From: Nostoc spongiaeforme FACHB-130
GTDB taxonomy: Bacteria > Cyanobacteriota > Cyanobacteriia > Cyanobacteriales > Nostocaceae
DNA length: 64,000 nucleotides
Reading direction: 5' to 3'
Assembly: GCF_014698475.1 (NCBI RefSeq)
Contig: NZ_JACJTB010000023.1
Coordinates: 36,716-100,715 of the forward strand
Positions 53,205 to 62,800 of the stretch are shown piece by piece (positions within the stretch are counted from its first letter, which is position 1; every line of letters begins with the position of its first letter). The position numbers and the translations under genes are program-made. Below the pieces are notes generated by a model. That model saw only the letters and a program-made list of their open reading frames with translations. It did not search any database and was not told where the DNA came from.

Positions 53205-54026
53205 ATGGATACACTACTACGTAACTCCCGCAGAAAACTCTCCCAAGGATTGTTATTTTGGAGCGAAGCCGGTCAAGGTATTCCGGTGGTTTTGTTACAT
53301 GGTGCTTGGAACGATAGTAGTCAGTGGTCATCAGTCATGGAAAAACTGGCGAAAAATTTCCATTGCTTTGCACCAGACTTGTTAGGCTTTGGGGAGTCTG
53401 ACAAGCCAAATATTCATCACTCGATAGATTTACAAGTAGAGTCTATTGCTGAACTACTGCAAGCCTTAAGACTGGAAAGAGTGTACTTAGTAGGTCATTC
53501 TCTGGGAGGTTGGATTGCAGCGAGTTATGCTTTGAAATATCCAGAACAAGTAGAAGGTTTAGTGCTGTTAGCACCAGAAGGCGTAGAAGTTGAGAAACAA
53601 GAAAAACGTTGGCAGCAACGACGCAGATTATTAGAATTTTCTCCGTTATTAGTGAAATTTTTCAAATTTATCAGACCAATCACTAAAATGTTGGGTTGGC
53701 ACGAAAAAATCGAGCAAGACCTAAAGCAACGTCAACATTTACTCAAATATCCCGCCGCTTGTCAGTTATTATTTCAAAGACAAACAGCAGAAATTAAGGC
53801 AGAGTTACTGCAAGATAAATTGCATTTAATAGAAGTTCCTGTGTTAATTTTGCAAGGCGGACAAGATACTTCTGATGCTGTCTTTCAAAGTCAAACTTAT
53901 AAACAATTAATTTCCCAAGTTGATTTTAAATTAGTGGCTCATGCTGGCAATGATTTACCAGAAGAGTGTGCCGGCATTGTGGCGGAAGAGATTCATGATT
54001 TTATTAATGCAGTTAAACTGACTTAA
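53205..54026 (+). CDS. Alpha/beta hydrolase
   Basis: A 273-aa alpha/beta-hydrolase fold protein. The oxyanion region is VVLLHGAWNDSSQWSSVMEK, the nucleophile elbow YLVGHSLGGWIAASYALKYP, the acid probably the Asp of ILQGGQDTSD, and the His likely in VAHAGNDLPEECAG. These form a complete catalytic triad. The substrate is unknown; the similarity is to MhpC-type esterases. Only 9 bp separate it from the next gene, so they form an operon. Confidence 0.88.
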   Translation: MDTLLRNSRRKLSQGLLFWSEAGQGIPVVLLHGAWNDSSQWSSVMEKLAKNFHCFAPDLLGFGESDKPNIHHSIDLQVESIAELLQALRLERVYLVGHSLGGWIAASYALKYPEQVEGLVLLAPEGVEVEKQEKRWQQRRRLLEFSPLLVKFFKFIRPITKMLGWHEKIEQDLKQRQHLLKYPAACQLLFQRQTAEIKAELLQDKLHLIEVPVLILQGGQDTSDAVFQSQTYKQLISQVDFKLVAHAGNDLPEECAGIVAEEIHDFINAVKLT

Positions 54027-54035
54027 TTATATAAA

Positions 54036-54590
54036 GTGGATGAAGTTCAATTTGAAACTTTTGTATCTCAAAATATATTAATTATTCCTGAAGCCAAGCG
54101 CGGTTGTTTTACTCCTGTCGAGCTTGGCATCCGCATTACTAATAATACGCAGGCATCATTGCACTTTTCAACAAATTTCTACTCAATGTTTCCTGAAATG
54201 ATTGCGCCAGGTGGTGAGTTAATGCGAACAGGTATATACTGCGCTCGATGTAACCAGCCAATGGCATCTGAATTTGTAGTGTTAATACCAGGAAGAGCAG
54301 TCACACTCTATCGAGATGCTTTTCTTTTTTGGGAACAGAAACACATAAAAAAGCGCGATCGCCATTTGTCATTATATATCCCTTATCCTGCTGAGGATAT
54401 TTATTGTTTTTATCCACTGTATCCGGGTACATATCAATTTCGTTTCAGATATCGTGAACCTCCTGGAGCTAAAGAGGAACTTCCTCGATGGATTGAAACA
54501 AAAAAATTACAACCAATATTAGAAAACCTTTGGATTGGTGAGGTACTAACTCCTCTTGTAGATATTCATTTAGTTGATTCGTCCAGTTGA
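54036..54590 (+). CDS. Hypothetical protein in operon with the alpha/beta hydrolase
   Basis: A 184-aa protein starting with GTG (MDEVQFETFVSQNILIIPEA). It is rich in beta strands and aromatic residues (FTPVELGIRITNNTQASLHF, HIKKRDRHLSLYIPYPAEDI, YPLYPGTYQFRFRYREPPGA), which suggests an immunoglobulin-like or jelly-roll fold. A lone CARC pair (IYCARCNQPM) is present. There is no signal peptide. I do not recognise a family. The 9-bp gap to the hydrolase gene suggests a linked function. Confidence 0.7.
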   Translation: MDEVQFETFVSQNILIIPEAKRGCFTPVELGIRITNNTQASLHFSTNFYSMFPEMIAPGGELMRTGIYCARCNQPMASEFVVLIPGRAVTLYRDAFLFWEQKHIKKRDRHLSLYIPYPAEDIYCFYPLYPGTYQFRFRYREPPGAKEELPRWIETKKLQPILENLWIGEVLTPLVDIHLVDSSS

Positions 54591-54598
54591 GGCAATAT

Positions 54599-55375
54599 TT
54601 ATAGATGATAATTACTTGTTGCTATTCCCCAAAAAATTAAATTAGGTTCAACAATTAAACGGGCTGTTATTTCAGGGTATAAAGTTTGCAGATAGTTAAA
54701 TAATAAGGTGCGATCGCCTCCTTTAATCGCCACTTTACTATTAGGATATAAATCCCACCACGCGGTTATAAAATCTTTAATTCCAGCTAACAAGGTGTAG
54801 ATAACACCACTTTGAATTGCATCTGGGGTATTTTGGGCAAACCTTGGCGGTAAAGATGTGAAAGTTTGCATTTCTAATTGTGGTAATTGACTGGTTTTTT
54901 GACCTAAAGTCGCAAATTGTAAACCTAGCCCTGGCAAAATTGCACCGCCAACTAAATTCTGTTGACTATCTGCACCTGTAAAAGTTAAGGCGGTTCCAGC
55001 ATCAATTACTAATATGGGAAATCCCAACTTTATCCCCGCACCCCACAAAGCCAAGGCGCGGTCAATTCCTAATGTGGGATAAGTATTTTTTAAAGGTACA
55101 TTTTCTAAGGTAATTACTTTGACATTGGGGTAACTTTGCCAAAGTGCGGTTTGACTGGGAACAACAGAAGCAATTACCAGGGGAAGGGGACAAGGAAGGG
55201 TAAAAATCTTGGCTGGGAAATTATCTAAGGTTCGACCGTTACCTAACTGCTGTATAACTGAATCAGGTAGATAGTCTGTATTCCATGTACAGTCAAGGGT
55301 TTCGCCTAGGAATAACCCCCAATGTAGTCTGGAATTACCTATCTCCAAAGCCAGCCAAGGTTTATGTATATTCAT
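54599..55375 (-). CDS. coaX: Type III pantothenate kinase CoaX
   Basis: About 258 aa from ATG 55375 ([20 protein letters not shown]). It phosphorylates pantothenate, the first step of coenzyme A synthesis. The ASKHA-fold phosphate loop ([10 protein letters not shown]), [13 protein letters not shown] and [18 protein letters not shown] (catalytic Asp) identify type III. The upstream 11 open codons come from a hairpin repeat and are not part of the gene. It converges with the 54036 gene. Confidence 0.93.
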   Translation of the reverse strand: MNIHKPWLALEIGNSRLHWGLFLGETLDCTWNTDYLPDSVIQQLGNGRTLDNFPAKIFTLPCPLPLVIASVVPSQTALWQSYPNVKVITLENVPLKNTYPTLGIDRALALWGAGIKLGFPILVIDAGTALTFTGADSQQNLVGGAILPGLGLQFATLGQKTSQLPQLEMQTFTSLPPRFAQNTPDAIQSGVIYTLLAGIKDFITAWWDLYPNSKVAIKGGDRTLLFNYLQTLYPEITARLIVEPNLIFWGIATSNYHL

Positions 55376-55391
55376 ACCACCCGAACGATTA

Positions 55392-55490
55392 AAATCGCGG
55401 CTATACAAACAAAGTCCGCCTGCGCGGACTATCTTAAAACCCGTCTAATCGGGTTTAGTTTGTATAGCCCCAGACTTCAGTCTGAGGGCT
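55392..55490 (+). repeat. GGCTATACAAAC hairpin repeat, copy at coaX promoter
   Basis: A 99-bp core equal in length to 23782-23880: AAATCGCGGCTATACAAAC, AGTCCGCCTGCGCGGACT, AACCCGTCTAATCGGGTT, GTTTGTATAGCCCCAGACTT. The outer terminal repeats of the longer element are not evident here. It begins 17 bp before the coaX start. Confidence 0.8.
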
Positions 55491-55679
55491 ACGTGCTGGA
55501 TTTGCAAGCTTTATTCTTGTAGCTGCGACTCTAATGGTTAGCGCCAGATTTCAATATACGCGGTTTCACTCTTTTGATTTTTTTAAGACAACTATAGGTT
55601 TTTTAATAAAAATTTACATTTGAACCGTGTCAAAATAGAACAAGCGGAATAAATACTCATTGTGTTTGAGAGGGGATTT

Positions 55680-57404
55680 ATGGTATCGCTCACCGAGAAA
55701 ACGGAAAAACGGCTGACAATACAAACTGAGGAAATTTCTCAAGATACGACGGCAATTCGCTCTCTAGATTGGGATCGCGATCGCTTTGATATTGAGTTTG
55801 GGTTACAAAATGGTACTACCTACAACTCATTTTTGATTCGCGGTGAGCAGATTGCCTTAGTTGATACCTCCCATGAGAAGTTCCGTAAGCTGTATTTTGA
55901 TACGCTCACAGGCTTGATTAATCCTCAAGATATCAATTATTTGATTGTCAGCCACACTGAGCCTGACCATAGCGGCTTAGTGAAAGATTTGTTACAAATG
56001 GCTCCAGAAATTACCGTTGTGGCTTCCAAAGTCGCAATTCAATTTTTGGAAGATTTAGTGCATCAGCCATTTAAACGGCAGATTGTCAAAAATGGCGATC
56101 GCTTAGATTTGGGTAACGGTCACGAGATAGAATTTGTAATTGCGCCTAACTTGCATTGGCCGGATACAATCTTCAGCTTCGACCATAAAACCCAAACCCT
56201 GTTTACCTGCGATGCTTTCGGGATGCACTATTGTTCCGATGCTACTTTTGACGAAGACTTAAAAACTATTGAAGCTGATTTTAAATATTACTATGAATGC
56301 TTGATGGGTCCGAATTCGCGCTCGGTATTGTCTGCAATGAAGCGGATGGGGGAATTACCAGCGATTAAAATGATTGCGACAGGTCACGGGCCGTTACTCT
56401 ATCACAACGTTGAGGAACTCACCCAACGTTACCGCAAATGGAGTCAGAACCAAGCGAAACCAGAAACTACCGTTGGTGTATTTTACGTTTCAGAATACGG
56501 TTATAGCGATCGCCTCGCCCAATCAATTATCAACGGTATCAACAAAACCGATGTGGCTGTAGAAGTAGTAGATTTGGGTTCAGCCACAGATTTACAAGAA
56601 TTGCGCGAACTGGTGGGGCGTTGTTCTGGTTTAGTCATTGGTGCGCCTCCATCGGCTGGTGATACCATTGCTCAAGCCGCACTCAGCACCGTGTTAGGCT
56701 CGGCTAAAGATAAACAAGCCATTGGTATATTTGAGACTGGCGGCGGTAATGATGAGCCGACTTATCCCCTATTAACAAAATTCCGGGCGTTGGGACTGCA
56801 CGTAGCATTCCCGGTCATTCAACTGAGCGAAAACCCAAGTGAAAATACTTACAAGCAGTGTGAAGAAGCTGGCACAGACTTAGGGCAGTGGGTAACACGC
56901 GATCGCAGCATCAAGGCGATGAAATCCCTGAGTGCAGACTTAGATAAAGCTTTGGGTAGACTCAGTGGCGGACTGTATATTATTACCGCCAAAAAAGGCG
57001 ATGTCTCCAGCGCGATGTTAGCTTCTTGGGTAGCGCAAGCCAGTTTCAAACCCTTGGGATTTTCTATTGCAGTCGCCAAAGACCGGGCGATTGAATCCTT
57101 AATGCAAGTAGGCGATCGCTTTGTGTTAAACGTCTTAGAAGAAGGCAATTATCAAACACTCATGCGCCACTTCCTCAAACGGTTTGCCCCCGGTGCAGAC
57201 CGCTTTGCAGGTGTGCGGACTCAACCCGCCGAAGACGGTACACCCATCCTCGCCGACGCTTTAGCATACATGGAATGCGAAGTCGTCAGCCGGATGGACT
57301 GTGGCGACCACTGGGCGGTATACAGCACCGTCAACGGCGGCCGAGTTTCCAAACCTGAAGCACTGACAGCTGTGCATCATCGCAAGGTAGGAAATCACTA
57401 CTAA
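55680..57404 (+). CDS. flv3: Flavodiiron protein, Flv3-like
   Basis: A 574-aa cyanobacterial flavodiiron protein: a metallo-beta-lactamase-like domain, a flavodoxin domain (from about 260; VFYVSEYGYSDRLAQ) and a C-terminal flavin reductase domain (about 425-570; GLYIITAKKGDVSSAMLASW). The diiron ligands are all canonical: H92, E94, D96 and H97 in SHTEPDHSG, H159, D178 and H236. Flv1-type partners lack several of these, so this is Flv3-like. With Flv1 it reduces oxygen to water after photosystem I, protecting it in fluctuating light. ATG 55680 is preferred over the GTG-type start six codons earlier. A terminator follows. Confidence 0.9.
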   Translation: MVSLTEKTEKRLTIQTEEISQDTTAIRSLDWDRDRFDIEFGLQNGTTYNSFLIRGEQIALVDTSHEKFRKLYFDTLTGLINPQDINYLIVSHTEPDHSGLVKDLLQMAPEITVVASKVAIQFLEDLVHQPFKRQIVKNGDRLDLGNGHEIEFVIAPNLHWPDTIFSFDHKTQTLFTCDAFGMHYCSDATFDEDLKTIEADFKYYYECLMGPNSRSVLSAMKRMGELPAIKMIATGHGPLLYHNVEELTQRYRKWSQNQAKPETTVGVFYVSEYGYSDRLAQSIINGINKTDVAVEVVDLGSATDLQELRELVGRCSGLVIGAPPSAGDTIAQAALSTVLGSAKDKQAIGIFETGGGNDEPTYPLLTKFRALGLHVAFPVIQLSENPSENTYKQCEEAGTDLGQWVTRDRSIKAMKSLSADLDKALGRLSGGLYIITAKKGDVSSAMLASWVAQASFKPLGFSIAVAKDRAIESLMQVGDRFVLNVLEEGNYQTLMRHFLKRFAPGADRFAGVRTQPAEDGTPILADALAYMECEVVSRMDCGDHWAVYSTVNGGRVSKPEALTAVHHRKVGNHY

Positions 57405-57454
57405 GGAAGTCTGAAGTCTGAAGTGTCCTATTTTCGCTCAAGACTTTTCAAATG

Positions 57455-57482
57455 AAAAGACGTTGCACTGCAACGTCTTTTT
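57455..57482 (+). terminator. Terminator of flv3
   Basis: AAAAGACGTTGCA and TGCAACGTCTTTTT form a perfect 13-bp stem with a T-run, about 50 nt after the flv3 stop. Confidence 0.85.
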
Positions 57483-57484
57483 CA

Positions 57485-57504
57485 TTACTCAGCACTCAGC
57501 ACTA
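57485..57504. repeat. CACTCAG heptamer repeat
   Basis: Two and a half units of ACTCAGC between the flv3 terminator and the next gene; the same family as the repeats at 5341, 13271, 17625 and 25336. Confidence 0.7.
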
Positions 57505-57508
57505 CTCA

Positions 57509-57784
57509 TTACATCAAAATTTGCCGAGTTAGAATACTCATCACCTCATCTGGATTGTCGGTTGGAATCAGTGGACTCCAATCGGCAACATTAGCGTAGC
57601 CCAGCAGATGCAAGTGGTGAATTGTACTGGTGACAGCTTTGGGAGAACCGATAAGCAAATGTTTAATTGGTTCTCGCTGGGGAAATGGCTGTGGTGCGAA
57701 TTGCTGGCGACTGGGGGAGTTGGTATTTGCGCCTAAGAACTGCACTAATTTGGATTGGGCAAATTGTAGTAAATATGCAATCAT
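57509..57784 (-). CDS. Small conserved-type protein with a twin-hairpin leader
   Basis: A 91-aa protein: MIAYLLQFAQSKLVQFLGAN, an unstructured PSRQQFAPQPFPQREPIKHL, then LLIGSPKAVTSTIHHLHLLG and a C-terminal LIPTDNPDEVMSILTRQILM. No family motif, signal or membrane segment. The paralogous fragment at 3742-3939 shares the N-terminus and the leader. A good promoter (TTGACA-N17-TAATAT) starts a leader of roughly 145 nt containing two HIP1 stem-loops, so regulation at RNA level is plausible. Confidence 0.72.
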   Translation of the reverse strand: MIAYLLQFAQSKLVQFLGANTNSPSRQQFAPQPFPQREPIKHLLIGSPKAVTSTIHHLHLLGYANVADWSPLIPTDNPDEVMSILTRQILM

Positions 57785-57803
57785 GGTGTTGAAACTCCGA
57801 TTG

Positions 57804-57985
57804 AGGGTTTTTATAAAAGCGATCGCCGCCTTCTTGCCGGAATTACGCGATCGCTTTTATTCTGTTTAGGGTTTTAGATAAGGGCGATCGCTTTGTTCTT
57901 GATGGAATTGGGCGATCGCCTTTATCATGATTTTATATTAGAGTATAAAATTATACTTGTCAAGTACTAATGCGAAAAATTTTAT
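57804..57985 (-). promoter_or_regulatory. Twin HIP1-hairpin leader module, copy 2
   Basis: On the reverse strand two successive stems are formed by GCGATCGC pairs extended by AAAAG/CTTTT and AGG/CCT. Their loops are alike (AATTCCATCAAGAA and AATTCCGGCAAGAA). TTATCTAAAACCC and CAGAATAAA lie between. The gene starts 20 nt after the module, as in the copy at 3960. Confidence 0.65.
57935..57963 (-). promoter_or_regulatory. Sigma-70-type promoter of the 57784 gene
   Basis: On the reverse strand TTGACA (57963-57958) and TAATAT (57940-57935) are separated by exactly 17 nt. This is the best consensus promoter seen in the window. Confidence 0.6.
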
Positions 57986-58288
57986 GAAAAAACACACCAT
58001 TTTTTTCCAAAAAAATAATGTTGAATCTCCAGGTAATTAATAGCATTTTCTAATTCAATAATTATTGACCGCGTATGGATTTCATAATATTAAACAAGAG
58101 AATTAATCAATAAAAAACTGAGTGCTGTTGTCACAACAAGTGATAATTTTGTTGTTGGATATATATAAAAAATCTTAATAATTAATAAACACCATCTCCC
58201 TTGTCTCCTTATCCTCCTTGCCTCTTTCATTCGGATATAAATAATGATAAAATTAACCTCAAAATAATTCGTATATTTAAATATTTCA

Positions 58289-59098
58289 GTGAAACGTGAC
58301 TCTATTTATTACCAAATTTTCAAGCGGTTTCCAGCGTTAATATTTGAACTCGTTGATAACCGTCCTGCACAGGCGCAAGACTATCGATTTGAATCAGTCG
58401 AAGTCAAAGAAACCGCCTTTCGGATTGATGGTGTTTTCTTACCACCAGAAGACGCAACATCTAGAGTTATCTTTTTTGCCGAAGTTCAATTTCAGAAAGA
58501 TGAAGGTCTTTATCATCGGTTTTTTACGGAATCAATGATGTATTTGAACCGCAATCAATCTCAATACGATGATTGGTACTGTGTGGTAATATTTCCATCA
58601 CGCTCTTTAGAACCAAACGATAAAAGAACCCATCGCATATTTTTAAATAGCGACCAAGTACAGCGCATTTATTTGAATGAGTTAGGTACTTCTGATACTC
58701 TACCAATAGGCATCAACTTAATGCAGTTGACAACTGCATCTTCCGAAACAATGGCAGAGCAAGCCAAGCAACTAATTCAACGAGTAAAATTAGAAGAAAC
58801 AGGCACACTGCCGAAAAACGAAATCGTAGAGATTATTACGACAATTGCTGTTTACAAGTTTTCGTCTTTGAGTCGAGAGGAAGTAGAAGCCATGCTAGGA
58901 CTGAGTTTAGAGGAAACAAGAGTATATCAGGAAGCCAAAGCTGAAGGTCTAGAACAAGGTCTAGAACAAGGTCTAGAACAAGGTCGATCTGAAATTTTGA
59001 AAGTAGCTGTCCCACTGTTACTGAAAACTGGGATGAGTGTAGAACAGATTGCTCAACAATTTAATGTTGCTGTGGAATCTGTGGAGAAATACAGGTAA
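58289..59098 (+). CDS. Rpn family (DUF2887) nuclease/transposase-like protein
   Basis: A 269-aa protein starting with GTG: MKRDSIYYQIFKRFPALIFE, FESVEVKETAFRIDGVFLPP and SRVIFFAEVQFQKDEGLYHR. The D...E.Q pattern in this region fits the PD-(D/E)XK core of Rpn recombination-promoting nucleases. The C-terminus has a tandem GLEQGLEQGLEQGR run, made by three identical 15-bp units, and a helix-turn-helix-like tail (TGMSVEQIAQQFNVAVESVE). Full length, unlike the relative at 48838. It precedes the NACHT locus in the same direction. Confidence 0.85.
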   Translation: MKRDSIYYQIFKRFPALIFELVDNRPAQAQDYRFESVEVKETAFRIDGVFLPPEDATSRVIFFAEVQFQKDEGLYHRFFTESMMYLNRNQSQYDDWYCVVIFPSRSLEPNDKRTHRIFLNSDQVQRIYLNELGTSDTLPIGINLMQLTTASSETMAEQAKQLIQRVKLEETGTLPKNEIVEIITTIAVYKFSSLSREEVEAMLGLSLEETRVYQEAKAEGLEQGLEQGLEQGRSEILKVAVPLLLKTGMSVEQIAQQFNVAVESVEKYR

Positions 59099-59259
59099 GA
59101 TTACCTTTGATGAGTTATGGCGATCGCACTTCATCTTACCCAATAATTAACTAAACAGCCGCTAAGGGCGATCGCCTCCAGGTTTAACGCATCAGTAGTT
59201 TTACGAGTAGAATAGACACATAAAATTTTGACACTATTTGGTTTATTGATAGTGGATTT

Positions 59260-59703
59260 ATGATAACTGTAAGCTTGACTGCTGTAGCTACTGCGATCGC
59301 TAACGTACTGTGGACTAAAGCACAGGAGAAAATCGGCGAGAACATTGGTGATGTTTTATGGACTGCTCCTGGTAAGTTGATAGAATTACTGCGCCGCAAG
59401 AATAAAGTACCATCTCTTACCAGTGATGAACCACAAAGATTAGATTATGGTCAAGCAGTGCTGGAACTGACACAAGCCGCACAAGATCCCGAAATTGCTC
59501 AAGCAGTTTTAGAAGTCGAAGCAGCAGTTAATAATGATCAGTCTGAAGTTGCTCAGGAAATTAAAAATAAAGCAGATGAAATCAAGTCTCAGCCGTCAGT
59601 TGTTAAAAATTTTACGAAGATGGCAGAGACCATAAAAGCAGAGAAAGGTGCAACAGTTGCCCAAAATATTGAAAATTTCACACAAAACAATACTTATAAC
59701 TGA
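59260..59703 (+). CDS. N-terminal module of the NACHT-HEAT protein, ended by an in-frame TGA
   Basis: A 147-aa reading frame: MITVSLTAVATAIANVLWTK, AQEKIGENIGDVLWTAPGKL, then an acidic helical part (YGQAVLELTQAAQDPEIAQA) and an Asn-rich end (VAQNIENFTQNNTYN). It stops at TGA 59701-59703. The same frame then runs without another stop to 62949, through TKLTPDGWREVCREIIVERR into the NACHT protein, and no ATG, GTG or TTG follows until TTG 59809. The parts are therefore probably one gene with a nonsense codon, or two products linked by reinitiation or read-through. The first 40 residues could be a membrane-active helix of an effector module; inference. Confidence 0.7.
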   Translation: MITVSLTAVATAIANVLWTKAQEKIGENIGDVLWTAPGKLIELLRRKNKVPSLTSDEPQRLDYGQAVLELTQAAQDPEIAQAVLEVEAAVNNDQSEVAQEIKNKADEIKSQPSVVKNFTKMAETIKAEKGATVAQNIENFTQNNTYN

Positions 59704-59808
59704 CTACAGTCGTCTCAAGGGGAGGATGGGACAAAGTTAACTCCCGATGGCTGGCGTGAAGTCTGTCGTGAAATAATTGTAGAACGGCGTAAGCTGACAA
59801 CAAATCCT

Positions 59809-62800
59809 TTGACATCATCAACACAGGGAGTTGCACTGCAAGTTGATGATGTTTATGTACCACTGGGATTAGTTGAGCGTAAAAAACAGCCGAAACCTCA
59901 AGGTGATATTTCTCCAGAACAGGGTTCAGAACTGTACAAGGAGACAGAAATCACCAAAACTTATGAACATGATGATTTTTTAGAAGAAGTTCTCAAACAG
60001 AAGAACACGCCGAAAAGCAAGGGTAAGCGAATTGCAATTATTGGTGAACCAGGCGCAGGAAAGACAACATTATTACAGCAAATTGCTGATTGGGTATCGC
60101 GTGATATTCAAAAGTCGATTGTGATTTGGGTATCTTTAGCAGATTTGCAAGGGCAAAAATTAGAGGAATATTTATTAAAGACTTGGCTAACTGCTGCTGT
60201 GAGGAAAAAAGGTAAAGCTAAACCTACTCAGCAACAGGAAAATGATTTTGTTGCTCTGTTTCAACAAAATCATGTCTGGCTAGTGCTAGATGGATTAGAT
60301 GAAATGTCTGCATCTAATCCGCTAACAGAAATTGCCCGACAATTTCGTGAATCAGGATTAATTAGTCAAGCGCGAATTGTGTTAACTTGTCGGGTTAATT
60401 TGTGGGATGCCGGCATTAATGCACTTGATGATTTTGATATTTATCGCACTTTAAATTTTTCTTATCCAGAACAAGTAGAGAAATTTATTTACAAATGGTT
60501 TGCGGCTAATCCCGAAGCTGGAAAGCGGTTATGTAATGCTTTGAAAGAACCAGGTAAAGAACGGATTCAAGATTTAGTAAAAAATCCTCTGCGGTTGACA
60601 CTGCTGTGTTTGAATTGGCAATCAGGCGATGGCAAGTTACCAGATACGCAAGCAGGACTTTATCAGCAATTTGTGGATGATTTCTACAAGTGGAAAAAAG
60701 AGGAAATTGTTACAAACTCTAACCAGCATCGGCAACTCAATCTCAAATTAGGGGAATTAGCGAAAGCAGCTATAGATAAAGAAGTAACCCGTTTTCGCTT
60801 ACGTCAGGATATTGTTAGTCAGTTTTTGGGAGATGCTGATGATGATAATTCGTTGTTCAAATTAGCAGTAAATCGTGGCTGGTTGAATCAAGTAGGAATA
60901 GATACTACTAGAAAACCTGTTTACGCTTTCTTTCATGCTTCATTTCAAGAGTATTTTGCTGCTACAGCAATTGATGATTGGCATTTCTTTCTCAACCACG
61001 TTCCTAAAAATCCCAGTAAGGGAATTTATCGCATTTTTGAACCGCAGTGGAAGCAAACAATATTACTTTGGTTAGGAAGACCAGAAGAAAATTTAAAACG
61101 ACAAAAACAACAGTTTATAAATGCCTTAATAAACTTTAAAGATGGATGCGGTAAATGTAATAGAGAAGATGTAGACAAAGGATTGTATGAATATCAAGCT
61201 TACTTTTTAGCAGCAGTTGGAATTGCTGAGTTTAGGCATTGTTCCCAAACAGACGAAATAGTAAACCAAATTGTTAAGTGGTGCTTTGGTTATTACAATA
61301 CTAGAAAGCAGAAGTGGGTAAGATTTATTAATATAGCTGAGGAAGCTAGAGAAACATTGCGGCACACAAATCGTACAGAAGCTATTGCTGCTTTGGTAAA
61401 GCTATTGAACTTAAATCAGGTGGATGACTATATCCTCACTCAAGTGGCAGAAACTTTAAAGCAAATAGACTCAGACAATGAACAAGCAATTACTGTTTTA
61501 CTACAACTTATTAAGGTCAGTAAATTAAATAACTATAATCCAATGTTGGTGTTGAAAACCTTAGGAAAAATTGGTCATGGCAATCACCAAGTGATTACTG
61601 TTTTGGTGAACCTTATCAATACCATTGCAGTGGATAATACAGTCGATAAATACATCTGTATGCAATTGTTGGAAACCTTAGGAAAAATTGGTTATGGCAA
61701 TGAACAAGCTATTACTGCTTTGACGAAAATTCTCAAGTCTAATAAGGTGGATAACGCTATCCTTTTCCTGGCGGAGCAAAGCTTAAGCAAAATTGGTATT
61801 GGCAATGAAAAAGCGATCATTGCTGTGGTAGAGTTGCTTATATCTAATGAAGTAAATGACCCCCTTCGTAAGAAAAAAGCATCTGAAATCTTAGAGGAAA
61901 TTGGCATAGGCAATAAAACGGCAATTAACGCTTTAGTGCAATTGGTAAAATCTAGTGAGATAGATGACTATATCCGTAGGCAAGCAATAGAAAGTTTAGG
62001 GAAAATTGGGACTGGTGATGAACAAGCTATAACTGCTTTGGAAAAATTACTGCAATCAAAAAATATAAATGACTACACTTTTAAGCTAGTTGTGAAAAAC
62101 TTAGGGAGAATTGGCACTAGCAATCAAAAGGTTACTGCTTCTTTAGAGCAACTGCTACAATCACCGGATTTAGACAATAATCTTCTTTGGCAGGTGGCAG
62201 ATAGCTTAGTAAAAATAAACCCTAGTCACCTACAAGCTATAAATGCTTTAGAGCAACTACTACAATCACCGGATTTAGACAATAATCTTCTTTGGCAGGT
62301 GGCAGATAGCTTAGTAAAAATAAACCCTAGTCACCTACAAGCTATAAATGTTTTAGTGCAACTACTACAATCAACGGATGTGGATAATTCTATTCGTAGT
62401 CAAGTAACAAATAGCTTGGGTAAAATTAGTGCTGGTAATTTACAGGCTATAAATGCTTTGGTACAACTGCTAACCTTATATGAGGTGAATAACTCTATTT
62501 TTGCTTATGCGGCTCAAAGCTTAGGTCAAATAGCTTTAGGAAATGAACAAGCTATTTCTAGTTTAGTACAATTACTAATTTCAAATGAAGTAGATCAGTT
62601 CACTCTTACTCAAGCGGCTAAAAGCTTAGAGCAAATATGCACTAATAACAAACAAGCTATTACTAATATAATAAAAGTAGTATCATCACATCAAGTTAAT
62701 AAATACAACAAATTTTTAGCAGTAAATATATTAAAGGAAATCTTGCAAAATAATCAGTTCGGAAAAATTATTGCAGATTTACAACCATACTTAAATGATT

